64,000 nt of DNA, taken from NCBI GenBank assembly GCA_051016155.1, contig CP136537.1, positions 558,001 through 622,000 of the forward strand, in the 5' to 3' direction. Both the position numbers and the translations under genes were made by a program. The DNA is from RCC90-49c sp051016155. GTDB lineage: Bacteria > Bacteroidota > Bacteroidia > Cytophagales > Amoebophilaceae. How positions within the stretch are numbered: position 1 is the stretch's first letter; each line of letters begins with the position of its first letter. Of the stretch, positions 43,585-52,516 are shown one piece after another. A model generated the notes under the pieces. That model had not been told where the DNA came from, ran no database searches, and saw nothing but the letters and a program-made list of their open reading frames with translations.

Positions 43585-44379
43585 ATGAAAAAGCTGCTTT
43601 TCATCGTTTTATTATCATCTACATTACTATCTACTACATCCATCCCTGCATGGGCACAAGAGGCCTCAACACAAGTGCCTAAAGAGCAGGAACAAAGGAC
43701 TAGCTCGCCAAGAACCGGCAAGCCCTCTTTAGCCCTCCTCACTTATGGAAGTATAGTCATTGATTGGGGATTTAATTTTTTTAGCAAGTCTTCCCCAAAG
43801 ATAGATTTGAGTTTCTGGGGCTCTAGATTTGTCAACGTATACTATTACCATAGTGTCCGTCTTGGTCAATCTCATTTTACTATTAGCCCAGGCATAGGGC
43901 TCGGGTTTGACACGTATCGATTCAAGGAAGAAGACGGGAAATATTACACGCTAGTACGAGGTAAAAGTAGCCGAAAAACAATATTGGAAGATGCCAAGGA
44001 GCGATTTCCTGATAGCAAAGAGGTTCTTCAGTCTGATCTTGACCTGCGCTATCTAGACTTGCTGATAGAGGCAAGGTTTAATGCCAATCATAAATATCCC
44101 AAAGAAAGTTTTTTTGTGGCTGTAGGGGGCAAATTCGGTATGCTTTGGAACGCCTTTACTACTGTCAAGTACGAAGAAGATGATGAAAAGAAGACTTGTA
44201 CGTCTGAAGATTATTTTAACCTAGATAAGACACGTTATGGCTTGCATGGTAGGATAGGGTGGGGAAGGTTTGGCCTGCTCTATGCCTATACCTTCTCAAG
44301 GTTCTTTAAAGAAGACAAAGGGCCTGAAAAAGCTAGAATGAATCCTCAACATATAAGTCTCTCTATCGATCTTTTTTAA
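43585..44379 (+). CDS. outer membrane beta-barrel protein (OmpA/porin-like, small)
   Basis: The product is 264 residues. A Sec signal peptide (MKKLLFIVLLSSTLLSTTSI, cleavage after AWA) is followed by alternating hydrophobic/polar strands rich in Tyr, Phe and Gly (RFVNVYYYHSVRLGQSHFTI, GIGLGFDTYRF). The protein ends in Phe (HISLSIDLF), the usual beta-barrel signal. It resembles the small outer-membrane beta-barrel domains common in Bacteroidota (PF13568-like). The role may be structural or adhesive; I cannot be more specific. A good promoter lies just upstream. Confidence 0.75.
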   Translation: MKKLLFIVLLSSTLLSTTSIPAWAQEASTQVPKEQEQRTSSPRTGKPSLALLTYGSIVIDWGFNFFSKSSPKIDLSFWGSRFVNVYYYHSVRLGQSHFTISPGIGLGFDTYRFKEEDGKYYTLVRGKSSRKTILEDAKERFPDSKEVLQSDLDLRYLDLLIEARFNANHKYPKESFFVAVGGKFGMLWNAFTTVKYEEDDEKKTCTSEDYFNLDKTRYGLHGRIGWGRFGLLYAYTFSRFFKEDKGPEKARMNPQHISLSIDLF

Positions 44380-44406
44380 GAGAGGAGCTAGCAAAAAATG
44401 CCTTTT

Positions 44407-45840
44407 CTATAGCTCCTTGCGCAACCTAGCCACTGGCAGTCCCAACTGCTCTCTGTATTTAGCCACTGTTCTGCGTGCTATAGGATATCCTTGCTCTTTA
44501 AGCAACACAGTAATCTTCTCGTCTGCATAGGGCCGTTGCTTGTTCTCATCTTTGATGAGGTCTGCAATGGCTTTTTTTACTGCCCGATTGCTCACGTCTT
44601 CTCCTGAAGTAGTGCTAATGGCCTCCGTAAAGAAAAACTTGAGCGGATAGACGCCAAAGTCCGTCTGTACAGATTTATTGTTGACTATTCTCGACACAGT
44701 AGAAACATCCATGCCAATCTCTTCTGCTACATACTTCAGTACCATGGGCCTGAGTTGGCGTTCTTCCTCTTCCATAAAGAAGTCATGCTGCAGCTTCACA
44801 ATGGCTTTCATGGTGTTCAGGAGTGTATACTGCCGTTGCTTCATAGCATCGATAAACCATTGGGCTGCTTCTAACTTTCTTTTCACAAAAGCAGTAGCTT
44901 CTTTGATCCGCTCATTCTTTGAAGGATGTTGATGCGCCTGCTCCAGCATAGCTGCATAGTTTTTCCTGACTCTTAGTGTCGGTAGATGATAGTTGGTCAG
45001 GGCAACATGGAGTTGATTATTTCGTTTCGTGACTATAAAATCGGGATAGAGTGCTTCACTGTGAAAAGAGGAATTGACTTTGCTGCCTGGTCTAGGATCA
45101 AGCTTGGCAATCAAGGCAAGTGACTCTTTAAGGAGCTGTGTATCTTCCACTCCTAGCTTCTTATGAATCTTGTCATAATGCTTCTTCGTAAAGGCTTCGA
45201 AACACCGGGTGAGCACTTGAATGGCCAGCGTTTTTGTGGCATCATTTTTTTCACTTTTCTCTAGCTGAACTAGCAAGCACTCTTGAAGGCTTCTAGCCCC
45301 CACGCCTACTGGATCGAAACGCTGTATTTTCCTCAGTAGGGCTGCTACTTCCTGCACACTGGTCTCCACATATTGGGTAAAAGCCAAGTCATTGACGATG
45401 GCCTCTAAGTCGCGCCGAATGTAGCCATCACTTTCAATGCTGCCGATAAGCTGGACACCGATTTTATGTTGGCGTTCGTCTAGGCTCAAAAAATCTAGTT
45501 GTCGTAACAGCTGCTCGCTAAGTGAATGCGTATGCGCAATATTAGCAGCCCTGTTCTCCAGCCAGTGCTGCGCGTCCCGATCTTGGCTAGTGCTGTATTG
45601 CCGATAGCCATCGTCACTGAGATACTCTGTGGCCAGCCCTTCTTCCTCTTGCTCTTGTGGAACTTCTTCCTGCCCTTCTCGGTCTGCTTCAGGGCCTTCC
45701 TCCAACGCTGGATTACTGGCCAACTCTTGCTCAATACGGTCCTTCATCGCTATAGAAGGCACTTGGAGCAACTTAATGAGCTGTATCTTCTGCGGAGATA
45801 GTCTTTGTACTAAAGCATGGTTGAGGCGTAGTTTTTGCAT
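44407..45840 (-). CDS. rpoN: RNA polymerase sigma-54 factor
   Basis: The product is 477 residues. Region I begins MQKLRLNHALVQRLSPQKIQ and is Gln/Leu-rich as usual. An acidic region II (EEGPEADREGQEEVPQEQEE) follows. The core-binding domain is followed by the DNA-binding domain with ISTVSRIVNNK-like HTH (DVSTVSRIVNNKSVQTDFG) and the RpoN box ARRTVAKYREQLG near the end. It needs an activator ATPase to open promoters; none is encoded in this window. It converges with the beta-barrel gene, with 27 bases between their stop codons. Confidence 0.95.
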   Translation of the reverse strand: MQKLRLNHALVQRLSPQKIQLIKLLQVPSIAMKDRIEQELASNPALEEGPEADREGQEEVPQEQEEEGLATEYLSDDGYRQYSTSQDRDAQHWLENRAANIAHTHSLSEQLLRQLDFLSLDERQHKIGVQLIGSIESDGYIRRDLEAIVNDLAFTQYVETSVQEVAALLRKIQRFDPVGVGARSLQECLLVQLEKSEKNDATKTLAIQVLTRCFEAFTKKHYDKIHKKLGVEDTQLLKESLALIAKLDPRPGSKVNSSFHSEALYPDFIVTKRNNQLHVALTNYHLPTLRVRKNYAAMLEQAHQHPSKNERIKEATAFVKRKLEAAQWFIDAMKQRQYTLLNTMKAIVKLQHDFFMEEEERQLRPMVLKYVAEEIGMDVSTVSRIVNNKSVQTDFGVYPLKFFFTEAISTTSGEDVSNRAVKKAIADLIKDENKQRPYADEKITVLLKEQGYPIARRTVAKYREQLGLPVARLRKEL

Positions 45841-46152
45841 AGAGCGCTCGTTGGCTGTGTATTGATAGCAATCGACCCAAAGTTATGTCAGAGTATCTAT
45901 AGTGCATCCCCTGTTTAAGTGCATGATGTTTTCCATAAGTCTGGGTCGAGGGGTTAATAGTAGAAAAATCTATGATTGAGTAGCCCTGTAAGGACGGTTA
46001 GAGCATGCTGCTATTCAACCACCCCTGCCTCCTATCCAGGAAGAGGTTTTTGTGAGGGAAAAATTTATTGGTCTCAGTCGCTAGTACAAAACTATGCACT
46101 TTCAGTGCAAGACTTCCAGTTGCTACACACTTCCTCTGCATGCTAGATTTGG
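45841..46152. other. rpoN upstream spacer and left end of IS200/IS605-type element
   Basis: The rpoN promoter should lie in the first half. From about 46028 a stretch (CTATCCAGGAAGAGGTTTTT) recurs in altered form at 46747, beyond the transposase gene. At 46095-46109 TGCACT TTC AGTGCA forms a hairpin like those at the ends of IS200/IS605 elements. There is no gene. Confidence 0.5.
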
Positions 46153-46773
46153 ATGATGAGTAAGGAATCAAGACGTAGTAGCCACACAATCTCCTGGTTG
46201 ACAGCCCATATAGTCTGGGTTACTAAATACCGTTATCATGTTCTCAAGGGAGATGTTCAAACTAGATGTCGTGATCTGATTCAGCAGATCTGTGATGCAG
46301 AAGACGTAAAGATTTTGAAAGGAGTTATAAGTAAAGATCATGTACATCTGCATATCGAATATTCTCCTTCTCAATCGATCAGTGAGTTGGTAAAACGCCT
46401 GAAAGGTCGTACATGGCGAAGAGTTCAGGAGGAGTTTTCCGCATTGAAGAAGAGCTATTGGGGCAAACATTTCTGGTCAATAGGTGATGGGGGCTGGAGC
46501 ACAGGTAACATAACAGATGAAATGGTAGAATTGTATCTAAATCATCACAGTGGACCGTCCAATGTCTCCCTTGAGAACTTTATATTAGATTAAGATTTTC
46601 AATCTTATCCTTTTAAAAGAACCTATGCACTTTCTGTGCATAGTATTTTCAGTTATTTGTTAGTAGATTGAGTTTATGAATCATCTTGACAATCAAAAGG
46701 CTATTTACATAGGTGGTTAGTCACCCGTCCCTAAGCGACTCTCATCCAGGAGAAGTGCTTTTCGTGCTAAAAA
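46028..46773 (+). mobile_element. IS200/IS605-type element
   Basis: The limits are approximate. A Y1 transposase gene (46153-46593) is flanked by two related hairpins: 46095-46109 (6-bp stem) and 46624-46644 (CTATGCAC TTTCT GTGCATAG, perfect 8-bp stem). A short direct repeat with ATCCAGGA lies outside each. No accessory tnpB is present, as in IS200. Such elements move as single-stranded circles without target duplication, which explains why no duplication is seen. Confidence 0.65.
46153..46593 (+). CDS. tnpA: IS200/IS605-family transposase (TnpA, Y1 HUH)
   Basis: The product is 146 residues, the usual size. It begins after ISWLTAHIVWVTKYRYHVLK, with the HUH motif HVHLHIEY and the GRTWRRVQEEF segment. 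The conserved YLNHHSGPSNVSLENF near the end supplies a Tyr (EMVELYLNH) near the expected catalytic position. It cuts and rejoins single-stranded element ends by a 5'-phosphotyrosine link. It appears intact. Confidence 0.9.
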   Translation: MMSKESRRSSHTISWLTAHIVWVTKYRYHVLKGDVQTRCRDLIQQICDAEDVKILKGVISKDHVHLHIEYSPSQSISELVKRLKGRTWRRVQEEFSALKKSYWGKHFWSIGDGGWSTGNITDEMVELYLNHHSGPSNVSLENFILD

Positions 46774-47184
46774 AAGAGTAACTGTCAACACCATTTAAGT
46801 ATGTATCTAGCTCAACAGTGATTGTCATGAAACTTTCTCGTGACTAATTAAAAAGACAAACGGCTCCAACGCAAGCAGCGGGGTATATAAAATCACACAG
46901 GCAGAAAAAGATAGAAATAAGGCGCTCGCCGCAAGCAGCAGGGAATGCAGCACAAATAGATGAAATACTAAGAGGTCATTGAAGCATCAATAGCCGTTCA
47001 AAGTAGTGGCTGGATGTATAATAGTAGTTTACTCTCACTGAAACTGGACCAGTAAATAGGGGAATGCCAACGTTTCTCTTTTTTAGACTAGGCTGTATTT
47101 TGGACTAGGAGGAGTTTTTAATCACTTAATCGCCAAATCTCTTAATAATACAATGGTCTCATCATGAATAAGAGGGTAGGGAGG
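46594..47184. other. 591-bp spacer with IS remains
   Basis: It holds the right hairpin of the IS200-type element (46624-46644) and a pair of similar units with GCAAGCAGCGGGGTAT (46871-46886) and GCAAGCAGCAGGGAAT (46931-46946), 60 bases apart. The IS-end-like scar follows at 47022-47070. I see no gene; no function is suggested for the paired units. Confidence 0.5.
47022..47070. repeat. IS-end-like scar, copy 2
   Basis: It is nearly identical to 9432-9480 (ATAGTAGTTTACTCTCACTG, GGACCAGTAAATAGGGG). There is no transposase nearby. Confidence 0.6.
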
Positions 47185-48261
47185 TCACTGCTCAGGCATA
47201 GTATCAAGTAAACCGATAAGTGAGTCTAAATTTTCAAAGGAGAGATGCGTAGTTTTTCTATCTGGACTGACACACCTGCTGAGCGTCAGGAGCCATTCAC
47301 GCATTGGTTGTCCTGCAGCCGTAGCCAACACAGCCTTATTAGCGTATACAAAGAGCCCTTGGCAAGCCTCTTCATAGGCTGCTCGATCTCGCATGTATGG
47401 GTCCCTACTATTTGTAGCCCCTAGGGAGAGATAGACTTTTATGCTAGATAGACCATTCCTGATCTCGACAAGTCTATTGCGACAGCGTGATACATAGGCA
47501 GGAAGGTTCGCTCTGTAGGCCCTGAAGCCTCCTCCTTTGCGTTTGGCTTGCTCGCAAGAGGCATGAATAATGTGGCACTGGATGGCCAAAAGTTCCTGGA
47601 TGACGTAATGGCCTTTCCTGGCAACTGCATAGGCTTTTTTTGTCTTTGCCAGTGCTTCACGGTTTTTTCTGAGAGACTCATCAAGAGTAGGCACAGCCGT
47701 AAAAAGTTTCAGTGTCGTTAAAGCTTTGTGTATTGCTACGTAGCCTTCCAGCATTTTTCTGGCCGCTTCTTCTATTTCTCTCACAGCTTCACAGAGCTTG
47801 GACACCTTTTCCTGGTGTTGTGCTATTTTTTCAGCTGCTCGTTCCGAGAGTGTTACACGGTATATGCTGGCGCCTCTGGGCTGATAGTTCGGAGTGACTT
47901 CCTCGAGCTCGCTGCGTGTTGCCCTATTATTGACAATAATACTTTTCCCATTTGCAATGGCTGTCTCTCCCTGGACGAGAATACCAGCCACAGTCTGCGT
48001 ACATCTTTTCAGCGCTTCGCCTGTTGTATGCCTATGGGGGCTACTACTAAATTCAGGAATGCCATTATCAAAAGGTATAACAACTAACTGAGTATCAAGT
48101 GCGCTTATAAGCAGAGGCGGCTGTACCTCTGTTATGGGTGCTGGTAGGACCAAGCTAGGCGTTACTTCTGTTGGGTCTTCTTTACAGCCACTGCACCCTG
48201 TCAATAAGACTACGAGCAATAGTATACTGATAAAATACGCTATGCTTATTGTCGATCGCAT
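47185..48261 (-). CDS. lipoprotein of unknown function
   Basis: The product is 358 residues from ATG 48261; an ATG at 48279 adds MRRPRS and is possible. Signal peptide and lipobox are clear (LLLVVLLTGC, Cys23). The mature part contains charged helices (SERAAEKIAQHQEKVSKLCE, REIEEAARKMLEGYVAIHKA) that suggest a helical bundle, and several Cys residues. I recognise no domain. It lies between the IS remains and the putative porin gene on the same strand, 187 bases downstream of the latter. Confidence 0.65.
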   Translation of the reverse strand: MRSTISIAYFISILLLVVLLTGCSGCKEDPTEVTPSLVLPAPITEVQPPLLISALDTQLVVIPFDNGIPEFSSSPHRHTTGEALKRCTQTVAGILVQGETAIANGKSIIVNNRATRSELEEVTPNYQPRGASIYRVTLSERAAEKIAQHQEKVSKLCEAVREIEEAARKMLEGYVAIHKALTTLKLFTAVPTLDESLRKNREALAKTKKAYAVARKGHYVIQELLAIQCHIIHASCEQAKRKGGGFRAYRANLPAYVSRCRNRLVEIRNGLSSIKVYLSLGATNSRDPYMRDRAAYEEACQGLFVYANKAVLATAAGQPMREWLLTLSRCVSPDRKTTHLSFENLDSLIGLLDTMPEQ

Positions 48262-48465
48262 ACTCCGTGGTCTTCGCACTTTCCTAATAAAATAGTGAAC
48301 AGGATTAGATGATAAAAGACCTCCTTAGAATGCAAGAATAGGCCCAGTATTAGTGACAGTTTATGCAAGTGTGGGCAGGAGGTCGAACTACGGAAGAAAG
48401 GAAAATGCTGTTGTGGCTAGACCGTGTAGGCCAAGGCATCTTTGCACGATTGACCGCGCTATTCC

Positions 48466-50451
48466 TCAGTCAAAAAATAGCCAGTTGATGCCTATATCCA
48501 ATGCTCTGTATTGGCCTGGGTAGAGGGGGGTTACAAAATAACTACGTGCGAATAAGTACTCGTTCACGTGACTGACCCTGATAAACGCGTTAAAGCTCTT
48601 GATTCTGAAATTGAAGAATAGATCGAAGACAGGATAACTGAACACATCAAATTCGTCCTGCAGGTAAAACTGCTGTGTCACTGGATCATATGCGTCAGCT
48701 TTGTAAGAAGCCTTCCAGTGCACGTCTATGCCGGTCTCCAGGGCGGCATTGTCTTCCTCAGTAGTGCGGGCATAGTAGAGCTTGGAGTTAGCCAAGAAAA
48801 TAGGCATTCTGAATATTTTGGCGCTCGGCCCCATGGCTTTGGTCAAGGTGAGTTCATTGTCCCAGTGGAAATTAAATCCTAAGCTAAAATTTAAATCAGT
48901 CCCTAACGCCACCACATAAAAATACTTAGGGTCTTGCTTAGGTTCAGCAATTGTGTATCGTCGTTGCCATGACTTGTGCTCATATCCCTTCTTGTCCTTG
49001 TAAAAATGCTGAAAATAAATGTGATTCTGGACCCACGTAAGGCTTGCATGGGGCCTCAATGCCGCAACAGGTGCTTCTAGCCGCAGGCCTCCGCTAAGTT
49101 GTGTGGCTGTAGGTGGTATGAACTCATTGTCCCAACGGCGATGGTAATAGTGATAGTGCTGGGCCAAAAAAGGAGGCTTGAACTTGACACGTTCGCAGGC
49201 CAAGTCAAAAAGAGGGTGTTCATAAGCCAATCGGGCTTTATACAACCCTTCAAACATATACTCTCCACTCAGGTGGACGAAGTCAGTGCCACCCAGCACA
49301 TTATACCGTGTGCGCAGCCCCAGATAGTGCTCGTGCAGGTCTTGGTTGTCCTTTTCTTCCCTCTGTTTAAGTGTTATGTTTTTGTGCCGATAGTAGCCAC
49401 TGTAAAACAAATCTTGCCAGTCTCCTTTGCACCCAAGCTCATTATGAGCGTGCCACACATCAGTGGTGTGCTCTAGCGCATCGCCTTGTGCTGCTTCTTG
49501 GCTAGCAGTCTTGCTTTCCTCTTCTGGCCGTAGCCAGTCGTTTCCGAGCCTTCTAGGAAACTTAGAAAGATGTTGTACTTGCTGCAGCTGTAGCTCATGG
49601 TATGCCCCCAGCGGCTCACTCCACATCCACTGGTGGTACAAATGAAAACGCTTTCTGGTATCATTGGTCTCTGCTTCTCCATAAAGCCTACTTTCGATAC
49701 CGTTACTCTTGATCAGTTTCTTTTCAGGTAAGTAGACGATTCCTGGTTTGTGGATTCCGCCTGTCTCTCGCACGCGATGGTCCATGAGCAGGGCATGGGC
49801 CAAGAACTGGTAGCTTTCATCATCGGTCCTATAATGCGTAAATAAGTCTAGTCCATTGGAGATGACATTCCTGTCTCCTGGCACACGCCTAGGTATCCAC
49901 TCTATGTCTGTCATCATGTGGCGAAAACTAGCCCCTATGTTCCAGTTAGGCGTCACATTGCGACTGTGGCATATATCCCCCAAAAAGCTCCCAAAGCGGG
50001 CTAGCACTACATACATGTGAGAGTAAGGCGACTTGGTGTCGTAGTACCGAAACTGCTCAGGGCTTCTGAAATAAATATCATACACATAGAAGCCTGGGGT
50101 GGCCCCTATTCGTGACGGCAAGACATAAAAGATGGGTTTAGCAGCCGTCCCATTGTTCCCCAAGTTCTGCCATTGGTTACCATATCTTTGTAGAAACGTA
50201 AAGCGGTGCAGCCCATTAATCGTCGTGTCCTCAGCAATAGTCTTGTAGCCTTCTAGGTGGTGCTGGAGGTTGGCTTGGGTAGTAAACAGCGTTGTGTGGG
50301 GATTGTATACATCTTGCGGCTGATCATCTATATACTTCTTTTCTCGCTCGTCTACGTATTTCTCTTCCTGTGCTTGGACGGCATAGCTACCTGCCAGAAA
50401 AACGATCAAGCTTATGTATTTACGGAATGTCACAGCCAAAATTAGTGACAA
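48466..50451 (-). CDS. putative porin (Porin_10-like outer membrane protein)
   Basis: The product is 661 residues with a signal peptide ending near SYAVQAQEEK. The mature protein is rich in aromatic residues, with beta strands ending on Tyr/Phe; the last residues (ALDIGINWLFFD) fit an outer-membrane barrel. DDQPQDVYNPHTTLFTTQAN and the following DTTINGLHRFTFLQRYGNQW are close to the N-terminal hallmark of the putative porins of Bacteroidota (PF14121). It presumably forms a pore in the outer membrane. It is transcribed divergently from comM, with 214 bases between the genes. Confidence 0.8.
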   Translation of the reverse strand: MSLILAVTFRKYISLIVFLAGSYAVQAQEEKYVDEREKKYIDDQPQDVYNPHTTLFTTQANLQHHLEGYKTIAEDTTINGLHRFTFLQRYGNQWQNLGNNGTAAKPIFYVLPSRIGATPGFYVYDIYFRSPEQFRYYDTKSPYSHMYVVLARFGSFLGDICHSRNVTPNWNIGASFRHMMTDIEWIPRRVPGDRNVISNGLDLFTHYRTDDESYQFLAHALLMDHRVRETGGIHKPGIVYLPEKKLIKSNGIESRLYGEAETNDTRKRFHLYHQWMWSEPLGAYHELQLQQVQHLSKFPRRLGNDWLRPEEESKTASQEAAQGDALEHTTDVWHAHNELGCKGDWQDLFYSGYYRHKNITLKQREEKDNQDLHEHYLGLRTRYNVLGGTDFVHLSGEYMFEGLYKARLAYEHPLFDLACERVKFKPPFLAQHYHYYHRRWDNEFIPPTATQLSGGLRLEAPVAALRPHASLTWVQNHIYFQHFYKDKKGYEHKSWQRRYTIAEPKQDPKYFYVVALGTDLNFSLGFNFHWDNELTLTKAMGPSAKIFRMPIFLANSKLYYARTTEEDNAALETGIDVHWKASYKADAYDPVTQQFYLQDEFDVFSYPVFDLFFNFRIKSFNAFIRVSHVNEYLFARSYFVTPLYPGQYRALDIGINWLFFD

Positions 50452-50665
50452 AAATAAGGATAAGCCTCATGTTGACCTAAAGGGTGCCTTGAAGAGGACA
50501 TTGCCGTGATTTAAAGCAAAAGAACTGTCTGGAGCAACGTCCTCTTTCTTCAACTTACCACTGCTCTGAGTTCTCATAGGTTAGCTATATTGCCTCCTGT
50601 AACTACCAGGAACGTCTTACAGAAAGTAGGTAGTAGCACTAACCACACTTATCTAACAGCAGGCC

Positions 50666-52204
50666 ATGGTCACCAAAACATTAGGCAGTGCCGTTTATGG
50701 CGTCAACGCCTCGCTGATCTCTATCGAAGTCAACATCGTCAAGGGAACCCACCTCTTCATCGTAGGGCTGCCTGATAGTGCAGTGAAAGAGAGCCAACAC
50801 AGAATAGAGTCTGTCTTCAAACACATTGGCTGCGAAATGCCTCGCCAGCGCGTCATTGTCAACCTAGCCCCAGCTGACATTCGCAAAGAAGGAGCTTCCT
50901 ACGATCTTCCTATTGCTTTGTGCATCTTACAGGCCTCTCAGCAGTACCAGCTAGACCACCTAGAGGATTACGTAGTCTTGGGCGAGCTGGCTTTGAACGG
51001 TACGCTGCGGCCTGTCAAAGGCGTACTGCCCATTGCCATAGAAGCCCGCAAGAGAAAGTGCAAAGGCTTTGTACTTCCTGAAGAGAATGCCTCTGAAGCC
51101 GCTATTGTCAATGACCTGGACATCATCCCCGTGCGGCACATTGACGAAGCCATTGGGTTTTTTGCCGGCACACAAACAATAGCTCCAGCAGTAGTAGACA
51201 CCCGCGCGCTGTTTGCAGATAGTGTCAATCATTACACCCTTGACTTTTCGGACGTCCAAGGGCAAGAGAGCATCAAAAGGGCCTTGGAGATTGCTGCTGC
51301 AGGCAGCCACAACGTGATCATGATTGGCCCCCCAGGTGCAGGCAAGACCATGCTGGCCAAGCGCATTCCGCCCATCCTACCTCCTTTCACCTTAGAAGAA
51401 GCTTTAGAAACCACCAAAATCTACTCCGTCATTGGCAAGTTGGGCAAGCAAGAAGGCTTGATGTCTACCCGTCCTTTTCGGGCACCGCATCACACCATCA
51501 GCGATGTAGCGCTAGTAGGTGGTGGCAGCATCCCGCAGCCAGGCGAAATTTCATTGGCTCACAATGGAGTCCTATTCTTGGATGAGCTCCCTGAGTTCAG
51601 GCGTACAGTGCTAGAAGTCATGCGGCAACCTCTAGAAGAACGCAGAGTCACCATCTCGCGCGCTAAAATTGCCGTAGACTTTCCAGCCAGCTTCATGCTC
51701 ATTGCCAGCATGAATCCTTGCCCATGTGGCTATTACAACCACCCGACCAAAGAGTGCATGTGTGACACAGCTACCGTGCGGCGCTATCTCAACAAAGTCA
51801 GTGGGCCGCTACTCGACAGAATCGATCTACATGTAGAGGTAACACCTGTGTCGTTCGACCAGATGACTGCTCGCAGGCCTACAGAAAAGAGCGCCACAAT
51901 CAGGGAGCGAGTGGTCCAGGCCAGAGGCATACAGCAACGCCGCTTTCAAGCCTCCCAAAGTATTCATGCCAATGCCTTGATGCCCTCAGCCATGGTCAAA
52001 GAAGTTTGTGTGATTTCCAAAGCAGGCCAAAGCCTACTCAAAGCAGCGACTGAAAAGCTAGGCCTTTCTGCCAGGGCCTATGACCGCATCTTGAAAGTGT
52101 CGCGCACCATTGCCGATCTAGCCGGCCAAGAGGCCATCAAAGAAGAGCACCTGGCCGAAGCCATTCATTACAGAAGTTTGGACAGAGAGAGCTGGGGAAG
52201 CTAG
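50666..52204 (+). CDS. comM: YifB/ComM-family Mg chelatase-like AAA+ ATPase
   Basis: The product is 512 residues. The N-terminal ChlI-like domain begins MVTKTLGSAVYGVNASLISI. Walker A is GPPGAGKTMLAKRIP, Walker B LFLDELPEF, and the C-terminal part contains NPCPCGYYNHPTKECMC (zinc-like Cys cluster) and RYLNKVSGPLLDRIDLHVEV. ComM is a hexameric helicase that promotes branch migration during natural transformation. In an intracellular bacterium it more likely serves recombination in general (inference). It lies alone on the plus strand. Confidence 0.92.
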   Translation: MVTKTLGSAVYGVNASLISIEVNIVKGTHLFIVGLPDSAVKESQHRIESVFKHIGCEMPRQRVIVNLAPADIRKEGASYDLPIALCILQASQQYQLDHLEDYVVLGELALNGTLRPVKGVLPIAIEARKRKCKGFVLPEENASEAAIVNDLDIIPVRHIDEAIGFFAGTQTIAPAVVDTRALFADSVNHYTLDFSDVQGQESIKRALEIAAAGSHNVIMIGPPGAGKTMLAKRIPPILPPFTLEEALETTKIYSVIGKLGKQEGLMSTRPFRAPHHTISDVALVGGGSIPQPGEISLAHNGVLFLDELPEFRRTVLEVMRQPLEERRVTISRAKIAVDFPASFMLIASMNPCPCGYYNHPTKECMCDTATVRRYLNKVSGPLLDRIDLHVEVTPVSFDQMTARRPTEKSATIRERVVQARGIQQRRFQASQSIHANALMPSAMVKEVCVISKAGQSLLKAATEKLGLSARAYDRILKVSRTIADLAGQEAIKEEHLAEAIHYRSLDRESWGS

Positions 52205-52516
52205 TACGGACGTGTTGTTTATTGGGTGATTTGCTGATTGTGTGACTGGGCTATTAAACAGTGTTGACAATCACTCGAGCTCCTGCGATGCACTATCGCA
52301 TACAATGACAAATGAATAGCCTGTTTGAACCTGTATCAGCTGCTATTCCGAACTATATCCTCTGTCATCCTGAGCGTTAGCAAAGGATCACTGCGTAACA
52401 GACCCCGCAAGGATGCTTCGCTTGCAGCGCTGCACTACAGTAACTCAAAAAGGTACTTACAAACCTAGAAAACGGCATCGAAATCTCCCCGTCACAAAAC
52501 CCACTAATCAACCCAC
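52205..52516. other. spacer with dispersed repeats
   Basis: There is simple sequence (TTGGGTGATTTGCTGATTGT) after comM, then a fragment with CTGTCATCCTGAGCGTTAGC and AAAGGATCACTGCG, a relative of the MITE core, then the family B repeat. I see no gene. Confidence 0.5.
52447..52499 (+). repeat. dispersed repeat family B, copy 2
   Basis: AAAAAGGTACTTACAAACCT followed by AGAAAACG and GTCACAAAAC matches the repeat before the RNA helicase gene (31824-31883). Confidence 0.5.
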
